Below are positions 42,895-51,960 of a DNA stretch of 64,000 bases, piece after piece (within the stretch, counting starts at the first letter, position 1; each line of letters begins with the position of its first letter). The DNA lies in assembly GCF_900446215.1 (NCBI RefSeq), contig NZ_UAQZ01000016.1:186001-250000 (forward strand), written 5' to 3'. Origin of the DNA: Burkholderia cenocepacia. Its GTDB lineage: Bacteria > Pseudomonadota > Gammaproteobacteria > Burkholderiales > Burkholderiaceae. Under the pieces are notes generated by a model. That model was not told the origin of the DNA. It searched no databases and was given only the letters and a program-made list of their open reading frames with translations. The translations under genes and the position numbers were made by a program.

Positions 42895-43252
42895 CTGCGT
42901 CTCTTCCTTGGTATGGGATGCGCCGCGGCGCGCGCATGGTCGGCGGCCGCTCGCGACAGGTGATAATAAAATCACATTAAATGTGAAAATGCAATCCTAT
43001 GATGTTAGGAGGGTCACTTTTCGGTCGCTGGCCAGGCGGACGAGACGCCCGCATGCCGCTGTCGGCATGCAAAAAGATTGCACGTGGGAGGGCCGGGCGA
43101 GGATGGGCCAGAAAGATGGGCTTTCGCGAGAACCGCGCGCGATCCGTCGTGCGCATCGCTGTTTTTAGCAGTCCGTTCCTGCGGGGGAACGAGGCATCGA
43201 TGGCAAGACGCCCGTGATGTGCGAAAGCGCGTCGGTCACGGGCGTACGGAGG
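42895..43252. other. deoK promoter region and spacer to the RND outer-membrane gene
   Basis: 358 bp without a gene. The first 150 bp contain an AT-rich patch (about 42960-43020) that stands out from the GC-rich surroundings and holds the palindrome upstream of deoK. The rest is featureless to me and includes the 3' flank of the outer-membrane lipoprotein gene. Confidence 0.5.
42972..42986. promoter_or_regulatory. 15-bp palindrome upstream of deoK, candidate DeoR operator
   Basis: TCACATT-A-AATGTGA is a perfect inverted repeat in the AT-rich deoK promoter. The other strand reads TTTTCACAT here, a 9-mer shared with the deoC-deoR spacer. Confidence 0.55.
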
Positions 43253-44680
43253 CTACCGCTGCGCCACCGCGCTCGTTTCCCGCCAGCCGCCGCCCAGCAC
43301 CTTGTACAGCGTGATGAGATTGGACTGCTTGGCGAGCATGTCCGTGACCAGTTGCTGTTGCGCGGCGTAGAGCGTGCGCTGCGCGTCGAGCAGGGTCAGG
43401 AAGCTGTCGGTGCCGCTGCGGTAGCGTGCCTGCGCGAGGTCGTAGTATTGCCGCGCGGACTCGACGTAGTCGCGATCCGCGGCGACCTGGGTGACGTACG
43501 TGGTGCGTCCCGCGAGTGCATTCGACACCTCCTTGAACGCCGTCTGGATGGCCTTTTCATAGTTGGCGACGTCGATGTCCTTCTCGACTTTCGCCACGTC
43601 CAGCGTGGCGCGGTTGTAGCCGAAATCGAAGAGCGGCACCGAGAGGGTCGGCGCAAACGTCCACGCCCCCGTGCCCGCCTTGAACAGGTTCGAGAGGCTG
43701 CCGCTCGTGGTGCCCGCGGAAGCCGTCAGCTCGATCTTCGGAAAGAACGCGGCGCGCGCCGCACCGATGTTGGCGTTGGCGGCCTTCAGCGTGTGCTCGG
43801 CTTCGACGATGTCGGGCCGGCGCGCGAGCAGATCCGACGGCACGCCTTCGCCAATGTCCGCGAACGTGTGCTCGCTTTCCATCAGCGAAGGGCCCTGCGG
43901 CAGATCGTCGGGCAGCGGCGCACCGATTTCGGCCACCAGGTTGTTGCGGTCCTGCGCGACCGCACGCGTGTACGAGGCGAGACTCGACCGCGCGCTCGCC
44001 AGCGAATTTTCGGCCTGGCGCACGTCCTGCAGCGACGCGCTGCCCATTTTCATCATGTTCACCGTGAGATCGTAGGTGTGCTGGTCCGCATCCACGGTGT
44101 TCTGCGCGATCTGCAACGAAGTCTCGTCGGAGCGCAGTTGCAGATAGTCGGTGGCGACGGTCGCGATCAGGCTGATCTGCGTGCTGGTGCGCGCGGCGTC
44201 CGTGGCGAGGTACTGCTCCAGCGCCTGGCGCTTGAGGCTGCGCAGGCGGCCGAAGAAGTCGATTTCCCACGATGTGAGGCCCACGCTCGCGCTGCTCGAA
44301 CCGTATGCGCCCGTGGAGCCGGCCACGCGTTCGCGCGTGATCGAGCCGGATGCGTTGATGGCCGGTCCGACGTTGGCGCGCGCAATGCGGTACTGCGCTT
44401 CGTACTGCGCCACGTTGAGCGCGGCCACGCGCATGTCGCGGTTGTTCACGAGCGCGAGTTCGATCAGCTTTTGCAGTTGCGGATCCTTGAAGAAGTCGCG
44501 CCAGCCGAGGTCGGCTCCCAGCGGTGCCGCAGCCGTGCTCTGCGCGGCCTTCGGCTGCGACCGCGAGGGCACGGTGGACCAGGTATTGTCGACCGGTGCG
44601 GCCGGCCTTTGGTACGTCGGGTCCAGCGTGCAGCCTGCCAGCATGCCCGTGCAGACAAGGGCGATCAGTGTGCGTTTCAT
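43253..44680 (-). CDS. RND efflux outer-membrane lipoprotein (NodT/OprM family)
   Basis: 475 aa. The signal peptide ends in a lipobox (LAGC). It has two OEP repeats; motifs include WRDFFKDPQLQKLIELALVNNRD, SWEIDFFGRLRSLKRQALEQYL and LLARRPDIVEAEHTLKAANANIGAARAAFFPKI, diagnostic of OprM-type channels. It trimerises to form the outer-membrane exit duct of a tripartite pump. Its start (44680) overlaps the permease stop by 4 bp, so adaptor, permease and channel are one operon; the divergent two-component system begins beyond the adaptor. Confidence 0.93.
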   Translation of the reverse strand: MKRTLIALVCTGMLAGCTLDPTYQRPAAPVDNTWSTVPSRSQPKAAQSTAAAPLGADLGWRDFFKDPQLQKLIELALVNNRDMRVAALNVAQYEAQYRIARANVGPAINASGSITRERVAGSTGAYGSSSASVGLTSWEIDFFGRLRSLKRQALEQYLATDAARTSTQISLIATVATDYLQLRSDETSLQIAQNTVDADQHTYDLTVNMMKMGSASLQDVRQAENSLASARSSLASYTRAVAQDRNNLVAEIGAPLPDDLPQGPSLMESEHTFADIGEGVPSDLLARRPDIVEAEHTLKAANANIGAARAAFFPKIELTASAGTTSGSLSNLFKAGTGAWTFAPTLSVPLFDFGYNRATLDVAKVEKDIDVANYEKAIQTAFKEVSNALAGRTTYVTQVAADRDYVESARQYYDLAQARYRSGTDSFLTLLDAQRTLYAAQQQLVTDMLAKQSNLITLYKVLGGGWRETSAVAQR

Positions 44681-47600
44681 GCGTTGCCCTCGTTGATGTC
44701 GGCGGAGTCCGTCGTGTGACCGTGTTCGTTGAACAGTCTGCGCACCACGACGAAGAAGACCGGTACGAAGAAGATGGCGAGCACCGTGGCCGCGATCATG
44801 CCGCCCGTCACGCCCGTGCCGATGGCGTGGCGTGCGCCGGCGCCGGCACCCGTACTGATGACGAGCGGCAGCACGCCGAACACGAACGCGAGCGAAGTCA
44901 TGAGAATGGGGCGCAGCCGCATGTGGGCGGCTTCGAGTACGGCGTCCACGAGGCTGCGTCCCTGCGCTTGCAGATCCTTCGCGAACTCGACGATCAAGAT
45001 GGCGTTCTTCGTGGACAGACCGATAGTGGCCAGCAGCCCCACCTTGAAATAGATGTCGTTCGAAAGCCCGCGCCCATGAGCGGCAAGTAACGCGCCCAGC
45101 ACACCGAGCGGCACGACGAGCAGCACCGCAAGCGGAATCGACCAGCTTTCGTAGAGGCCCGCCAGGCACAGGAACACGACGACGAGCGAGATCGCATAGA
45201 GCACCGTGGCTTGCGAGCCGGCCTGCTTCTCCTGATACGACTGGCCCGTCCATTCCACGGCGAAGCCGGGCGGCAGTTTGCGTGCAAGCTGTTCGACTGC
45301 CGTCATTGCCTCGCCGGTGCTCACGCCGGGCCGCGTGGCGGCCGAAATGCCGGTGGCGAGCTGCCGGTTGTAGCGCTCGATCTGTGGCGGCCCGAACGTC
45401 CAGTGGCTCTTTGCGAACGACGAGAAGGGCACCATCGTGGAGTCGTAGCCTGTCGTGCTCGTGGTGGTGCTCGAGGACGAGGACGACGACGAACTCGACG
45501 CACTGCTGCTTGCCTTCACATACCAGTCGCCAAGGTCGGCGGGCATCATGCGATACGGCGCGTCCGACTGCACATAGACTTTCTGCACGCGCCCCGTGTC
45601 GATGTAGTTGTTCACGTAGGACGAACCGAACGCGGTCTGCAGCGTCGCGTTGACGTCGGAGATGGAAAGCCCCAGCGCGTTGGCTTTTTCGCGGTCGATG
45701 TCCACCTGCAGCTGCGGCGTGTCTTCAAGGCCGGCCGGGCGCACCATCGCGAGCGTCGGCTCCTTCGACGCCATGCCGAGAAACTGGTTGCGCACCGCGA
45801 GCAGCTTGTCGTGGCCTGCGCCACCGCGATCTTCTATCTCGAAGTCGAGGCCGCTTTGCGTACCCAGTTCCTGAATGGCGGGCGGGTTCAGCACGAAGAT
45901 GCGCGCGTCGCGATTGCCGGCGAAATGCTGGTTGGCGCGCGCGATGATGGCCGACACGCTGTCGCGCGAACCGCGCAGGCTCCAGTCCTTGAGCGTCACG
46001 AACGCGATGGCGTTGTTCTGCCCCTGGCCGTTGAAGCTGAAGCCGTTGATGGCGATGACCTGCTTGACGCCCGGCTCGTCCTTCAGCACGTACTGCTCCA
46101 CGGCCTCCACCGTCTTCAGCGTACGCGAGGCCGGCGTGCCCGCGGGCGCGCTGATCGACACGATGAAGTAGCCCTGGTCTTCGTCAGGCAGGAACGAGGA
46201 GGGCAACGTGACGTAGAGCAACGCCACGACGCCGGCGATCGCGCCGTAGAGCAGCATGTAACGCGCGGGTCGCGCGACCACGCGTGCGAGCGAGGAACTG
46301 TAGCCCGCGTTGCGCTTGGCGAACCACCGGTTGAACCAGCCGAAGAAGCCGCGCTTTGCGTGGTGCTCCACGTCGGCGCGCTTGAGCAGCGTGGCGCACA
46401 GCGCCGGCGTGAGCGTAAGCGCGAGCATGACCGACAGCAGCATCGCCGAGACGATGGTGATGGAGAACTGCCGGTAGATCGCGCCCGTGGAGCCCCCGAA
46501 GAACGCCATCGGAATGAAGACGGCGGTGAGCACGGTGGTCACGCCGACCAGGGCGCCGGTAATCTGCCCCATCGCCTTGTGCGTGGCTTCCTTCGGGCCG
46601 AGCTTCTCCTCGCTCATGATGCGCTCGACGTTTTCCACCACCACGATGGCGTCGTCCACGAGCAGGCCGATGGCGAGCACCATCGCGAACATCGAGAGTA
46701 CGTTGATCGAAAAACCGATCATCGACATCACGCCGAACGTGCCGAGCAGCGCAACGGGCACCACGAGGGTCGGAATCAGCGTGGCGCGCACGTTCTGCAG
46801 GAACAGGTACATCACGAGGAAGACCAGTACGACCGCTTCGAACAGCGTCTTCACGACCTCTTCGATCGAGATGCGAACGAACGGCGTGGTGTCGTACGGG
46901 TAACTGATCGCGACGTCCTTCGGCAATTGCAGCTGGATCTCGGCGAGCTTCGCGCGCACGGCGTTGGCCGCGTCCAGCGCGTTGGCGCCGGTGGCGAGCT
47001 TGATGGCGAGCGCGGATGCCGGCTTGCCGTTCAGACGAGACGCGGTGTCGTAGCTGTCGCCTCCCACCTCGACGCGCGCCACGTCCTTCAGCAGCACGCG
47101 CGAGCCGTCGCTGTTCACGCGCAGCAGGATGTCGGCGAACTGGTCGGCGCTCGTCAGCAGACTCGACGAGCGGATGGTCGCGTTGATGGCCTGCGAATCC
47201 GTTGCCGGCGAGCCGCCGACCTGCCCCGTGGAAAGCTCGACGTTCTGGTTCGTGATGGCCGTGGTCACGTCGGAGGGCGCGAGTCCGAAACTGCGCAGCT
47301 TCACCGGGTTGAGCCAGATGCGCATCGCGTGCTGCGCGCCGAACAGCGTCACGTCGCCCACGCCGTTCAACTGCGCGAGCGGATCTTCGATCCGGGTCGC
47401 GATGATGTTGCCGAGATCCACCGAATTCCAGGTGCCGCCCGGCGACGAGAGCGCGACGATCATGAGGAAGCTCGTCGACGCCTTCGCGACCTGCACACCT
47501 TGCTCCTGCACCGTTTGGGGCAGGGTAGGCGTGGCCTGCGTCACCTTGTTCTGCACCTGTACCTGCGCGATGTCGGGATTCGTTCCGGGATTGAACGTCA

Positions 47601-47874
47601 GCGTGATGGTGGCTTGCCCGGCGGAACTGCTCGTGGACGACATGTACAGCACGTTGTCGATGCCGCTCAGCTTCTGCTCGATCACCTGGGTCACGGTTGC
47701 CGCGACGGTGTCGGCGGAGGCGCCGGGGTAAGTGGCCGTCACCTGCACGGAGGGCGGCGCGATGGTGGGGTACTGCGCGACGGGAAGACTCGTGACCGCC
47801 GCCGCGCCCACCAGCATGATGACGATGGCCATGACCCACGCGAGAATGGGGCGCTTGATGAAGAACTCTGCCAT
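44677..47874 (-). CDS. RND efflux permease, HAE1/AcrB type, with Ser/Thr-rich insertion
   Basis: 1065 aa, 12 helices and two large periplasmic loops. The proton-relay Asp pair is D407-D408 (AIGLLVDDAIVVVENV). Family marks: FFIKRPILAWVMAIVIML at the start, FLPDEDQGYF after TM7, and IGLSTKNAILIVEFAKD late. Residues about 785-807 contain an unusual run of Ser then Thr (simple GA-rich DNA on the plus strand at 45460-45525) in the second periplasmic domain, absent from typical AcrB. It pumps hydrophobic compounds or drugs by proton exchange. Lies 12 bp after the adaptor gene. Confidence 0.95.
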   Translation of the reverse strand: MAEFFIKRPILAWVMAIVIMLVGAAAVTSLPVAQYPTIAPPSVQVTATYPGASADTVAATVTQVIEQKLSGIDNVLYMSSTSSSAGQATITLTFNPGTNPDIAQVQVQNKVTQATPTLPQTVQEQGVQVAKASTSFLMIVALSSPGGTWNSVDLGNIIATRIEDPLAQLNGVGDVTLFGAQHAMRIWLNPVKLRSFGLAPSDVTTAITNQNVELSTGQVGGSPATDSQAINATIRSSSLLTSADQFADILLRVNSDGSRVLLKDVARVEVGGDSYDTASRLNGKPASALAIKLATGANALDAANAVRAKLAEIQLQLPKDVAISYPYDTTPFVRISIEEVVKTLFEAVVLVFLVMYLFLQNVRATLIPTLVVPVALLGTFGVMSMIGFSINVLSMFAMVLAIGLLVDDAIVVVENVERIMSEEKLGPKEATHKAMGQITGALVGVTTVLTAVFIPMAFFGGSTGAIYRQFSITIVSAMLLSVMLALTLTPALCATLLKRADVEHHAKRGFFGWFNRWFAKRNAGYSSSLARVVARPARYMLLYGAIAGVVALLYVTLPSSFLPDEDQGYFIVSISAPAGTPASRTLKTVEAVEQYVLKDEPGVKQVIAINGFSFNGQGQNNAIAFVTLKDWSLRGSRDSVSAIIARANQHFAGNRDARIFVLNPPAIQELGTQSGLDFEIEDRGGAGHDKLLAVRNQFLGMASKEPTLAMVRPAGLEDTPQLQVDIDREKANALGLSISDVNATLQTAFGSSYVNNYIDTGRVQKVYVQSDAPYRMMPADLGDWYVKASSSASSSSSSSSSSTTTSTTGYDSTMVPFSSFAKSHWTFGPPQIERYNRQLATGISAATRPGVSTGEAMTAVEQLARKLPPGFAVEWTGQSYQEKQAGSQATVLYAISLVVVFLCLAGLYESWSIPLAVLLVVPLGVLGALLAAHGRGLSNDIYFKVGLLATIGLSTKNAILIVEFAKDLQAQGRSLVDAVLEAAHMRLRPILMTSLAFVFGVLPLVISTGAGAGARHAIGTGVTGGMIAATVLAIFFVPVFFVVVRRLFNEHGHTTDSADINEGNA

Positions 47875-47886
47875 GCCGTTCTCCGC

Positions 47887-49143
47887 CTAGCGTCGTGCCG
47901 ACACGGTCGAGGCGGTGTCCGTCGCGGGTGCCGCGGATGCCGCGTTCGCCTGCGTCTGCGGCGTATCGGCCGCCACCTTGACCGGCGCGCCCGCATGCAC
48001 GCTCTGCAGGCCGCTCACGATCACGCGGTCGCCGGCGTGCAGGCCCGAGGTCACGATCCATTGGTCCCGGAATGCGTTGTCGGCCGTGACTTGCACTTGC
48101 CGCGCGTTGCCGGCCGCATCCACGACGTAGACGCTCGCCTTGCCGTCCGACGCGCGCGTCACGGCCATCTGCGGCACGAGTATCGCGTTGTCGTTCTCGC
48201 CTTCTTCCAGGCGGGCGCGCACGAACATGCCGGGAAGCAATTCGCGTTCGGGGTTCGGGAACGTGCTGCGCAGCGTGACCGACCCGGTGGTGGCGTCCAC
48301 CGTGACGCCGGAGAACTGCAGCGCGCCGGGGTGGGCGTATTCGGTGCCGTCTTCCATCACGAGCGTGACGGCGGCGCTGTCGCTGCCCGTTTTCTTCAGG
48401 CGCCCGGAAGCGAAGGCCTTGCGAAGCCTCAGCCATTCCGTGCTGGGGCGCGTGACGTCGAGGTACATCCGGTCGAACGCCTGGATGGTGGCGAGCGCGG
48501 TGGTCTGGTTCGAGGTCACGAGCGCGCCTTCCGTCACGGTCGATGCGCCGATGCGTCCGGAGATGGGCGCACGCACGTGCGTGTATTCGAGGTTCACGCG
48601 CGCGGATTCGAGCGCTGCCTCGTCGGCCGTGACGCTCGCGGCGTCTGCGCGAACCGCGGCGACGGCGTCGTCGTAGTCCTGCTTGCTCACGGCGTTGATC
48701 TTCACGAGTTCGGTGAAGCGGTCCGCTTTCGTCTTCGCCGAAGCCAGCGTGGCGCGGGCGTTTTCCAGCGTGCCGCGTGCCTGGTCGTAGGCAGCCTGGT
48801 AGGTGGCCGGATCGATCTGGTAGAGCACCTGGCCCGCCTTCACGTCACTGCCTTCCACGAACAAGCGCTTGAGGATGATGCCGCTCACCTGCGGTCGTAC
48901 GTCGGAGACCTTCTGCGCGGAAAGGCGGCCGGAAAGTTCGGTCGTTTCGACGATCCGCTGCGGCGCGAGCGAGAGCACGCCCACCTGGGCGGTCTGCGTG
49001 GCGAAGCCGCCGGGCGGTGCGCCGGTTTGCCTGTTGCAGCCGGCGGTTCCGACTATCGCAAGGATCGAGAGTGCGGCAAACAGCTGGCGCGGCCTGTACG
49101 TCATGGGGTGGTGCGCGTGGTTCGCGAGAATGGGCGTCTTCAT
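47887..49143 (-). CDS. RND periplasmic adaptor (membrane fusion protein)
   Basis: 418 aa from ATG 49143 (AGG seven bases upstream; M14 at 49104 is an alternative). A lipoprotein signal ends VGTAGC. The lipoyl and hairpin regions show SGRLSAQKVSDVRPQVSGIILKRLFVEGSDVKAGQVLYQIDP and a coiled coil (about 100-175); the beta-barrel domain follows. It bridges permease and channel in the periplasm. First gene of the pump operon, divergent from a response-regulator gene with 325 bp between them, an arrangement resembling adeABC-adeRS of Acinetobacter. Confidence 0.93.
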   Translation of the reverse strand: MKTPILANHAHHPMTYRPRQLFAALSILAIVGTAGCNRQTGAPPGGFATQTAQVGVLSLAPQRIVETTELSGRLSAQKVSDVRPQVSGIILKRLFVEGSDVKAGQVLYQIDPATYQAAYDQARGTLENARATLASAKTKADRFTELVKINAVSKQDYDDAVAAVRADAASVTADEAALESARVNLEYTHVRAPISGRIGASTVTEGALVTSNQTTALATIQAFDRMYLDVTRPSTEWLRLRKAFASGRLKKTGSDSAAVTLVMEDGTEYAHPGALQFSGVTVDATTGSVTLRSTFPNPERELLPGMFVRARLEEGENDNAILVPQMAVTRASDGKASVYVVDAAGNARQVQVTADNAFRDQWIVTSGLHAGDRVIVSGLQSVHAGAPVKVAADTPQTQANAASAAPATDTASTVSARR

Positions 49144-49468
49144 CTTTGACCTGTTTGGACATCGCGATGTCGCGCGATGCGAGAACGGGACGGCTCCGGA
49201 CGCTTCAGGGGGACCTGGGCGGTGCCGGTGCTGGACAAGGCGTAACGCTACCGACGGCGCATTTTTTTGTGCTTACGGAAACTTACTGTCCAGTGACGCG
49301 CCTGGAGAGGGGGAAGAGAATCGGGATTTCGGCATACGTAATACCCTCGCGGCCCGACCCTTGTGCCGGTTCCGTTAGGAATCGCAAATCACAGTAATAT
49401 TTCGAAAGCCAGTCAGATCGTATCCGGGCTACCATCATTTCGTCCTCACGCCGCCCTGAATACCTGAA
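49144..49468. other. divergent control region of the first pump and its regulator
   Basis: 325 bp without a gene. The side near the response regulator is AT-richer. It contains a CTTAC direct repeat and a small ACTG-TC-CAGT palindrome at 49285-49294. No clear sigma-70 promoter could be assigned by eye. Confidence 0.5.
49272..49286. promoter_or_regulatory. CTTAC direct repeat, candidate OmpR-type site
   Basis: CTTAC at 49272-49276 recurs at 49282-49286, a 10-bp period. OmpR-family regulators bind tandem half-sites on one DNA face at this spacing. It lies about 130 bp upstream of the adaptor gene. Confidence 0.3.
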
Positions 49469-50218
49469 ATGCACCCACCTTCCATCCCCGGCTCCGCGCC
49501 GCAAGTCCTGCTCGTCGACGACGATGCGGAACTGCGCGACCTGCTGCGCAGGTTCTTCCAGCAGCGCGGCATCGAGTTCTCCGTTCTGCACGATGCAACG
49601 AATCTCGCGCGGCGGCTGGAGCGCGAACGGCCGGCCATCATCGTGCTGGACCTCATGATGCCGGGCGTGGATGGCCTCACCGCGCTCAAGCAGCTGCGCG
49701 CGAGCGGCGACACGATTCCCGTCATCATGCTGACCGCGCGCGCCGAAGGCATTGACCGCGTGCTCGGGCTCGAACTCGGGGCGGACGACTATCTGGGCAA
49801 GCCGTTCATGCCACAGGAACTGCTCGCGCGCATCCAGGCAGTGCTGCGCCGCCAAGGGCCACCGCGGACGACAGCGGTGCAGGAGAAGCCCGCCCCGTTC
49901 AGGTTCGGCCGCTTCGAACTGGATTTCGCGACGCGCACGCTGCTGTGCGAAGGCACGCCCGTGAAGCTCACCGGCGGCGAGTACGCGCTGCTCGAGGTGC
50001 TGGCCTCGCACCCCATGGAAACGCTTTCGCGTACGCGGCTCATCGAATTGCTCCACGGTCCGGATGCCGAAGTGACCGAGCGCGGCATCGACGTGCCGGT
50101 ATGGCGCCTGCGCCGCCTGATCGAGGACGACCCGTCCAATCCCCGACGGCTGCAAACCGTGCGCGGGATCGGCTACATGTTCATTCCCGACCACCCGGCC
50201 GATGAAGAATCCACTTGA
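49469..50218 (+). CDS. OmpR-family response regulator linked to the first RND pump
   Basis: 249 aa. The receiver has the acidic cluster DDDAE near 17, phospho-acceptor D61 (IIVLDLMMPG) and K (GKPF); the C-terminal winged helix runs from VKLTGGEYALLEVLASHPMETLSRTRLIELLHG to the end. It overlaps the following kinase gene by 17 bp. Divergent position from the pump operon makes that operon its likely target (inference). The C-terminal domain lacks the more typical LTPxEF start, reading LTGGEY, as in OmpR/AdeR-like subgroups. Confidence 0.9.
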   Translation: MHPPSIPGSAPQVLLVDDDAELRDLLRRFFQQRGIEFSVLHDATNLARRLERERPAIIVLDLMMPGVDGLTALKQLRASGDTIPVIMLTARAEGIDRVLGLELGADDYLGKPFMPQELLARIQAVLRRQGPPRTTAVQEKPAPFRFGRFELDFATRTLLCEGTPVKLTGGEYALLEVLASHPMETLSRTRLIELLHGPDAEVTERGIDVPVWRLRRLIEDDPSNPRRLQTVRGIGYMFIPDHPADEEST

Positions 50219-51479
50219 TACGATGTTCGGCCGGCTCGTCATCACCACGGTGGGCCTGCTGATGCTGGTTCATCTCACGTCGCTGCTGTTGATCGAGCGA
50301 ACGCGCGCGAGCCTCGCCGCCTTCCATATTTCGCGCGTCGTGGAGGTTGCCGCCGGCATGGACGGGCGGGGCGGCGACGGCGAGCGGTCCGGGGCGGACA
50401 TCCTCGGTATTTCGTTCGTGGACCTGAAGCAACTGCCGGCCGCCGACGCGCGGCGCTTTCGCGACGACACGAACGGGCCCATCGAACGGCAATTGCGGCA
50501 CGTGCTGCCGCCGGGCACTCACGTGGCAATGGACGACGACGGCACGCTGCGCGTGCTCCCCGCGGGCAGCACGCGTGGCATCGTGCTGCCGCAAGCCGAG
50601 GTGCCGCTGAGCCGTTTCACCGGGGCGCTGGCGTTGACGCTGATGTTCGCCATCGTGGTTGCCGTCGTGCTTGCGTGGCAATTGAATCGCCCCATTCGCG
50701 ATCTTGCCGCAGCCGCGCGCGAACATCGCACCGGCCACCATCTGAACATGGTGCGCAAGCGCGGGCCGCGCGAATTGCGCGAGCTGATCGGCGACTTCAA
50801 CGACATGACCGGCGAGCTGGCCGTGGCCGAGCGCGAGCGCGCCGTGATGCTGGCGAGTATCGCGCACGACCTGCGCACACCGATCACACGCATGCAGGTG
50901 CGGGCAGACCTGCTGACCGATCGTGGCGATCGCGAGGGTTTTCTGCGCGATACCGAATCCATGTCGCGTGTCATCACGCAGTTTCTCGACTTTGCGCGCG
51001 AGATCCCCGAAGGCTCGCCGCGGATCAGCGTGGACACGCATTGCCGTCGCGATTACACCGACGCGCTGGGTCCGAGCGGCGAGGCGCACCGGGATGCGCT
51101 CGTCACGCTTGATCTTCACGCGGGGCCCGACTTCATGCTACCCGCGGTCGACATCGACCGCACGCTCTCGAACCTCGTCGAAAATGCGCTGACCTACGGC
51201 GAGCCGCCCGTGGAGATCACCACGCGAGCGCATGGCGAGCACTACGAACTCGTGGTGCGAGACCACGGGCCCGGCGTATCCGAGCCTGATCTGGATCGCG
51301 TGCTGCGTCCGTTTGTCCGGCTCGATCCCGCTCGCGGCGGCACCTCGCACAGCGGTTTGGGCCTGGCGATCGTTCACCGCCTCGTTCGCCATCACGGCGG
51401 CACGCTGCAAATTGCCAACGCGGCCGACGGCGGGCTCGTCATAGCGATGCGGTTTCCGAAGCGCGGCGTCGCGCAATGA
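50202..51479 (+). CDS. membrane sensor histidine kinase, partner of the preceding regulator
   Basis: 425 aa. TM1 at about 9-30, a periplasmic loop of roughly 110 residues, TM2 at about 146-165, HAMP, HisKA with H222 (LASIAHDLRTPITR), and an HATPase domain with NLVENALTYG, DHGPGVS and GLGLAIV. The EnvZ-like layout suits sensing of envelope conditions or pump substrates. Its start lies inside the regulator gene (17-bp overlap). Immediately after its stop the DNA switches to a truncated lysE remnant on the other strand. Confidence 0.9.
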   Translation: MKNPLDTMFGRLVITTVGLLMLVHLTSLLLIERTRASLAAFHISRVVEVAAGMDGRGGDGERSGADILGISFVDLKQLPAADARRFRDDTNGPIERQLRHVLPPGTHVAMDDDGTLRVLPAGSTRGIVLPQAEVPLSRFTGALALTLMFAIVVAVVLAWQLNRPIRDLAAAAREHRTGHHLNMVRKRGPRELRELIGDFNDMTGELAVAERERAVMLASIAHDLRTPITRMQVRADLLTDRGDREGFLRDTESMSRVITQFLDFAREIPEGSPRISVDTHCRRDYTDALGPSGEAHRDALVTLDLHAGPDFMLPAVDIDRTLSNLVENALTYGEPPVEITTRAHGEHYELVVRDHGPGVSEPDLDRVLRPFVRLDPARGGTSHSGLGLAIVHRLVRHHGGTLQIANAADGGLVIAMRFPKRGVAQ

Positions 51480-51489
51480 AGCGCCGCGC

Positions 51490-51787
51490 GCCGCCCAGCT
51501 TGCTTTACGCGTCCACATCTTCAGCGCGAGGAAAAAGATGTAGATGGAACTCGCGAGCTTGACCGCGTCATAAAGCCAGGGCCGGCCCGCAGCGAGCGCG
51601 GACAGGAAGAATCCCCATCCGGCAATCGCGATCGCGTAGCGAGCGCCTCGGCGACGATCAGCGGCCAGGTGCCACGCAAGCGGACCTTCAAGCCGGACGA
51701 CAGCAGCAGCGTATTGGTCGGCCCCGGCACGATCGGCACCAGCGACACGTACATCGACATCTTCAGCAAGGCTTCCTGGATGGGCAC
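51490..51787 (-). pseudogene. lysE-type exporter remnant, frameshifted and truncated
   Basis: Reading from GTG 51787 (GGGGAGG just upstream) gives VPIQEALLKMSMYVSLVPIVPGP, the N terminus of a LysE/RhtB exporter. Near 51640 the frame breaks after LIVAEAL; the neighbouring frame continues with YAIAIAGWGFFLSALAAGRP and ends at LALKMWTR, about residue 90 of a normally 200-residue protein. The 3' half is missing where the DNA meets the end of the histidine-kinase gene. Broken by a frameshift and a deletion or insertion junction. Confidence 0.7.
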
Positions 51788-51807
51788 GCGGCCTCCCCGA
51801 TTCGTCA

Positions 51808-51900
51808 GTGTCGCGGTTCGCGGCCGGCCAGCGCTGGCACGCCGTTGAAGTGTTTCAGCGCGAATGCGATTCGCGCTTCCGTGAATGTGCTCGTCTTCAT
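51808..51900 (-). pseudogene. remnant of an IS3-family orfA (N terminus only)
   Basis: From the ATG at 51900 the frame reads MKTSTFTEARIAFALK, very like the first residues of IS3-group OrfA proteins common in Burkholderia (MKxSxFTExQIAFALK). Similarity stops after about 20 residues and the frame ends at 51808. It is read as a leftover of an old insertion; the call rests on a short match. Confidence 0.4.
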
Positions 51901-51960
51901 GGCCTTTCTGTTCTCCCGCGGGCTCGAGAACACCGCGGTGACGATCCACGCGCTCGCGGC

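Noticed and set aside
43214..44719. 501-residue plus-strand frame opposite the outer-membrane lipoprotein gene
   Set aside because: Translation is Arg/His-rich with no domain, while the minus strand encodes a clear OprM-family protein.
45455..45525. Simple-sequence run considered as a sequencing or assembly artefact
   Set aside because: The permease frame continues without interruption on both sides, so it is taken as real, but length errors cannot be excluded.
45211..49149. 1312-residue open frame on the plus strand
   Set aside because: Antisense to the RND permease and adaptor genes, with His/Arg/Val-rich low-complexity translation and no motif.
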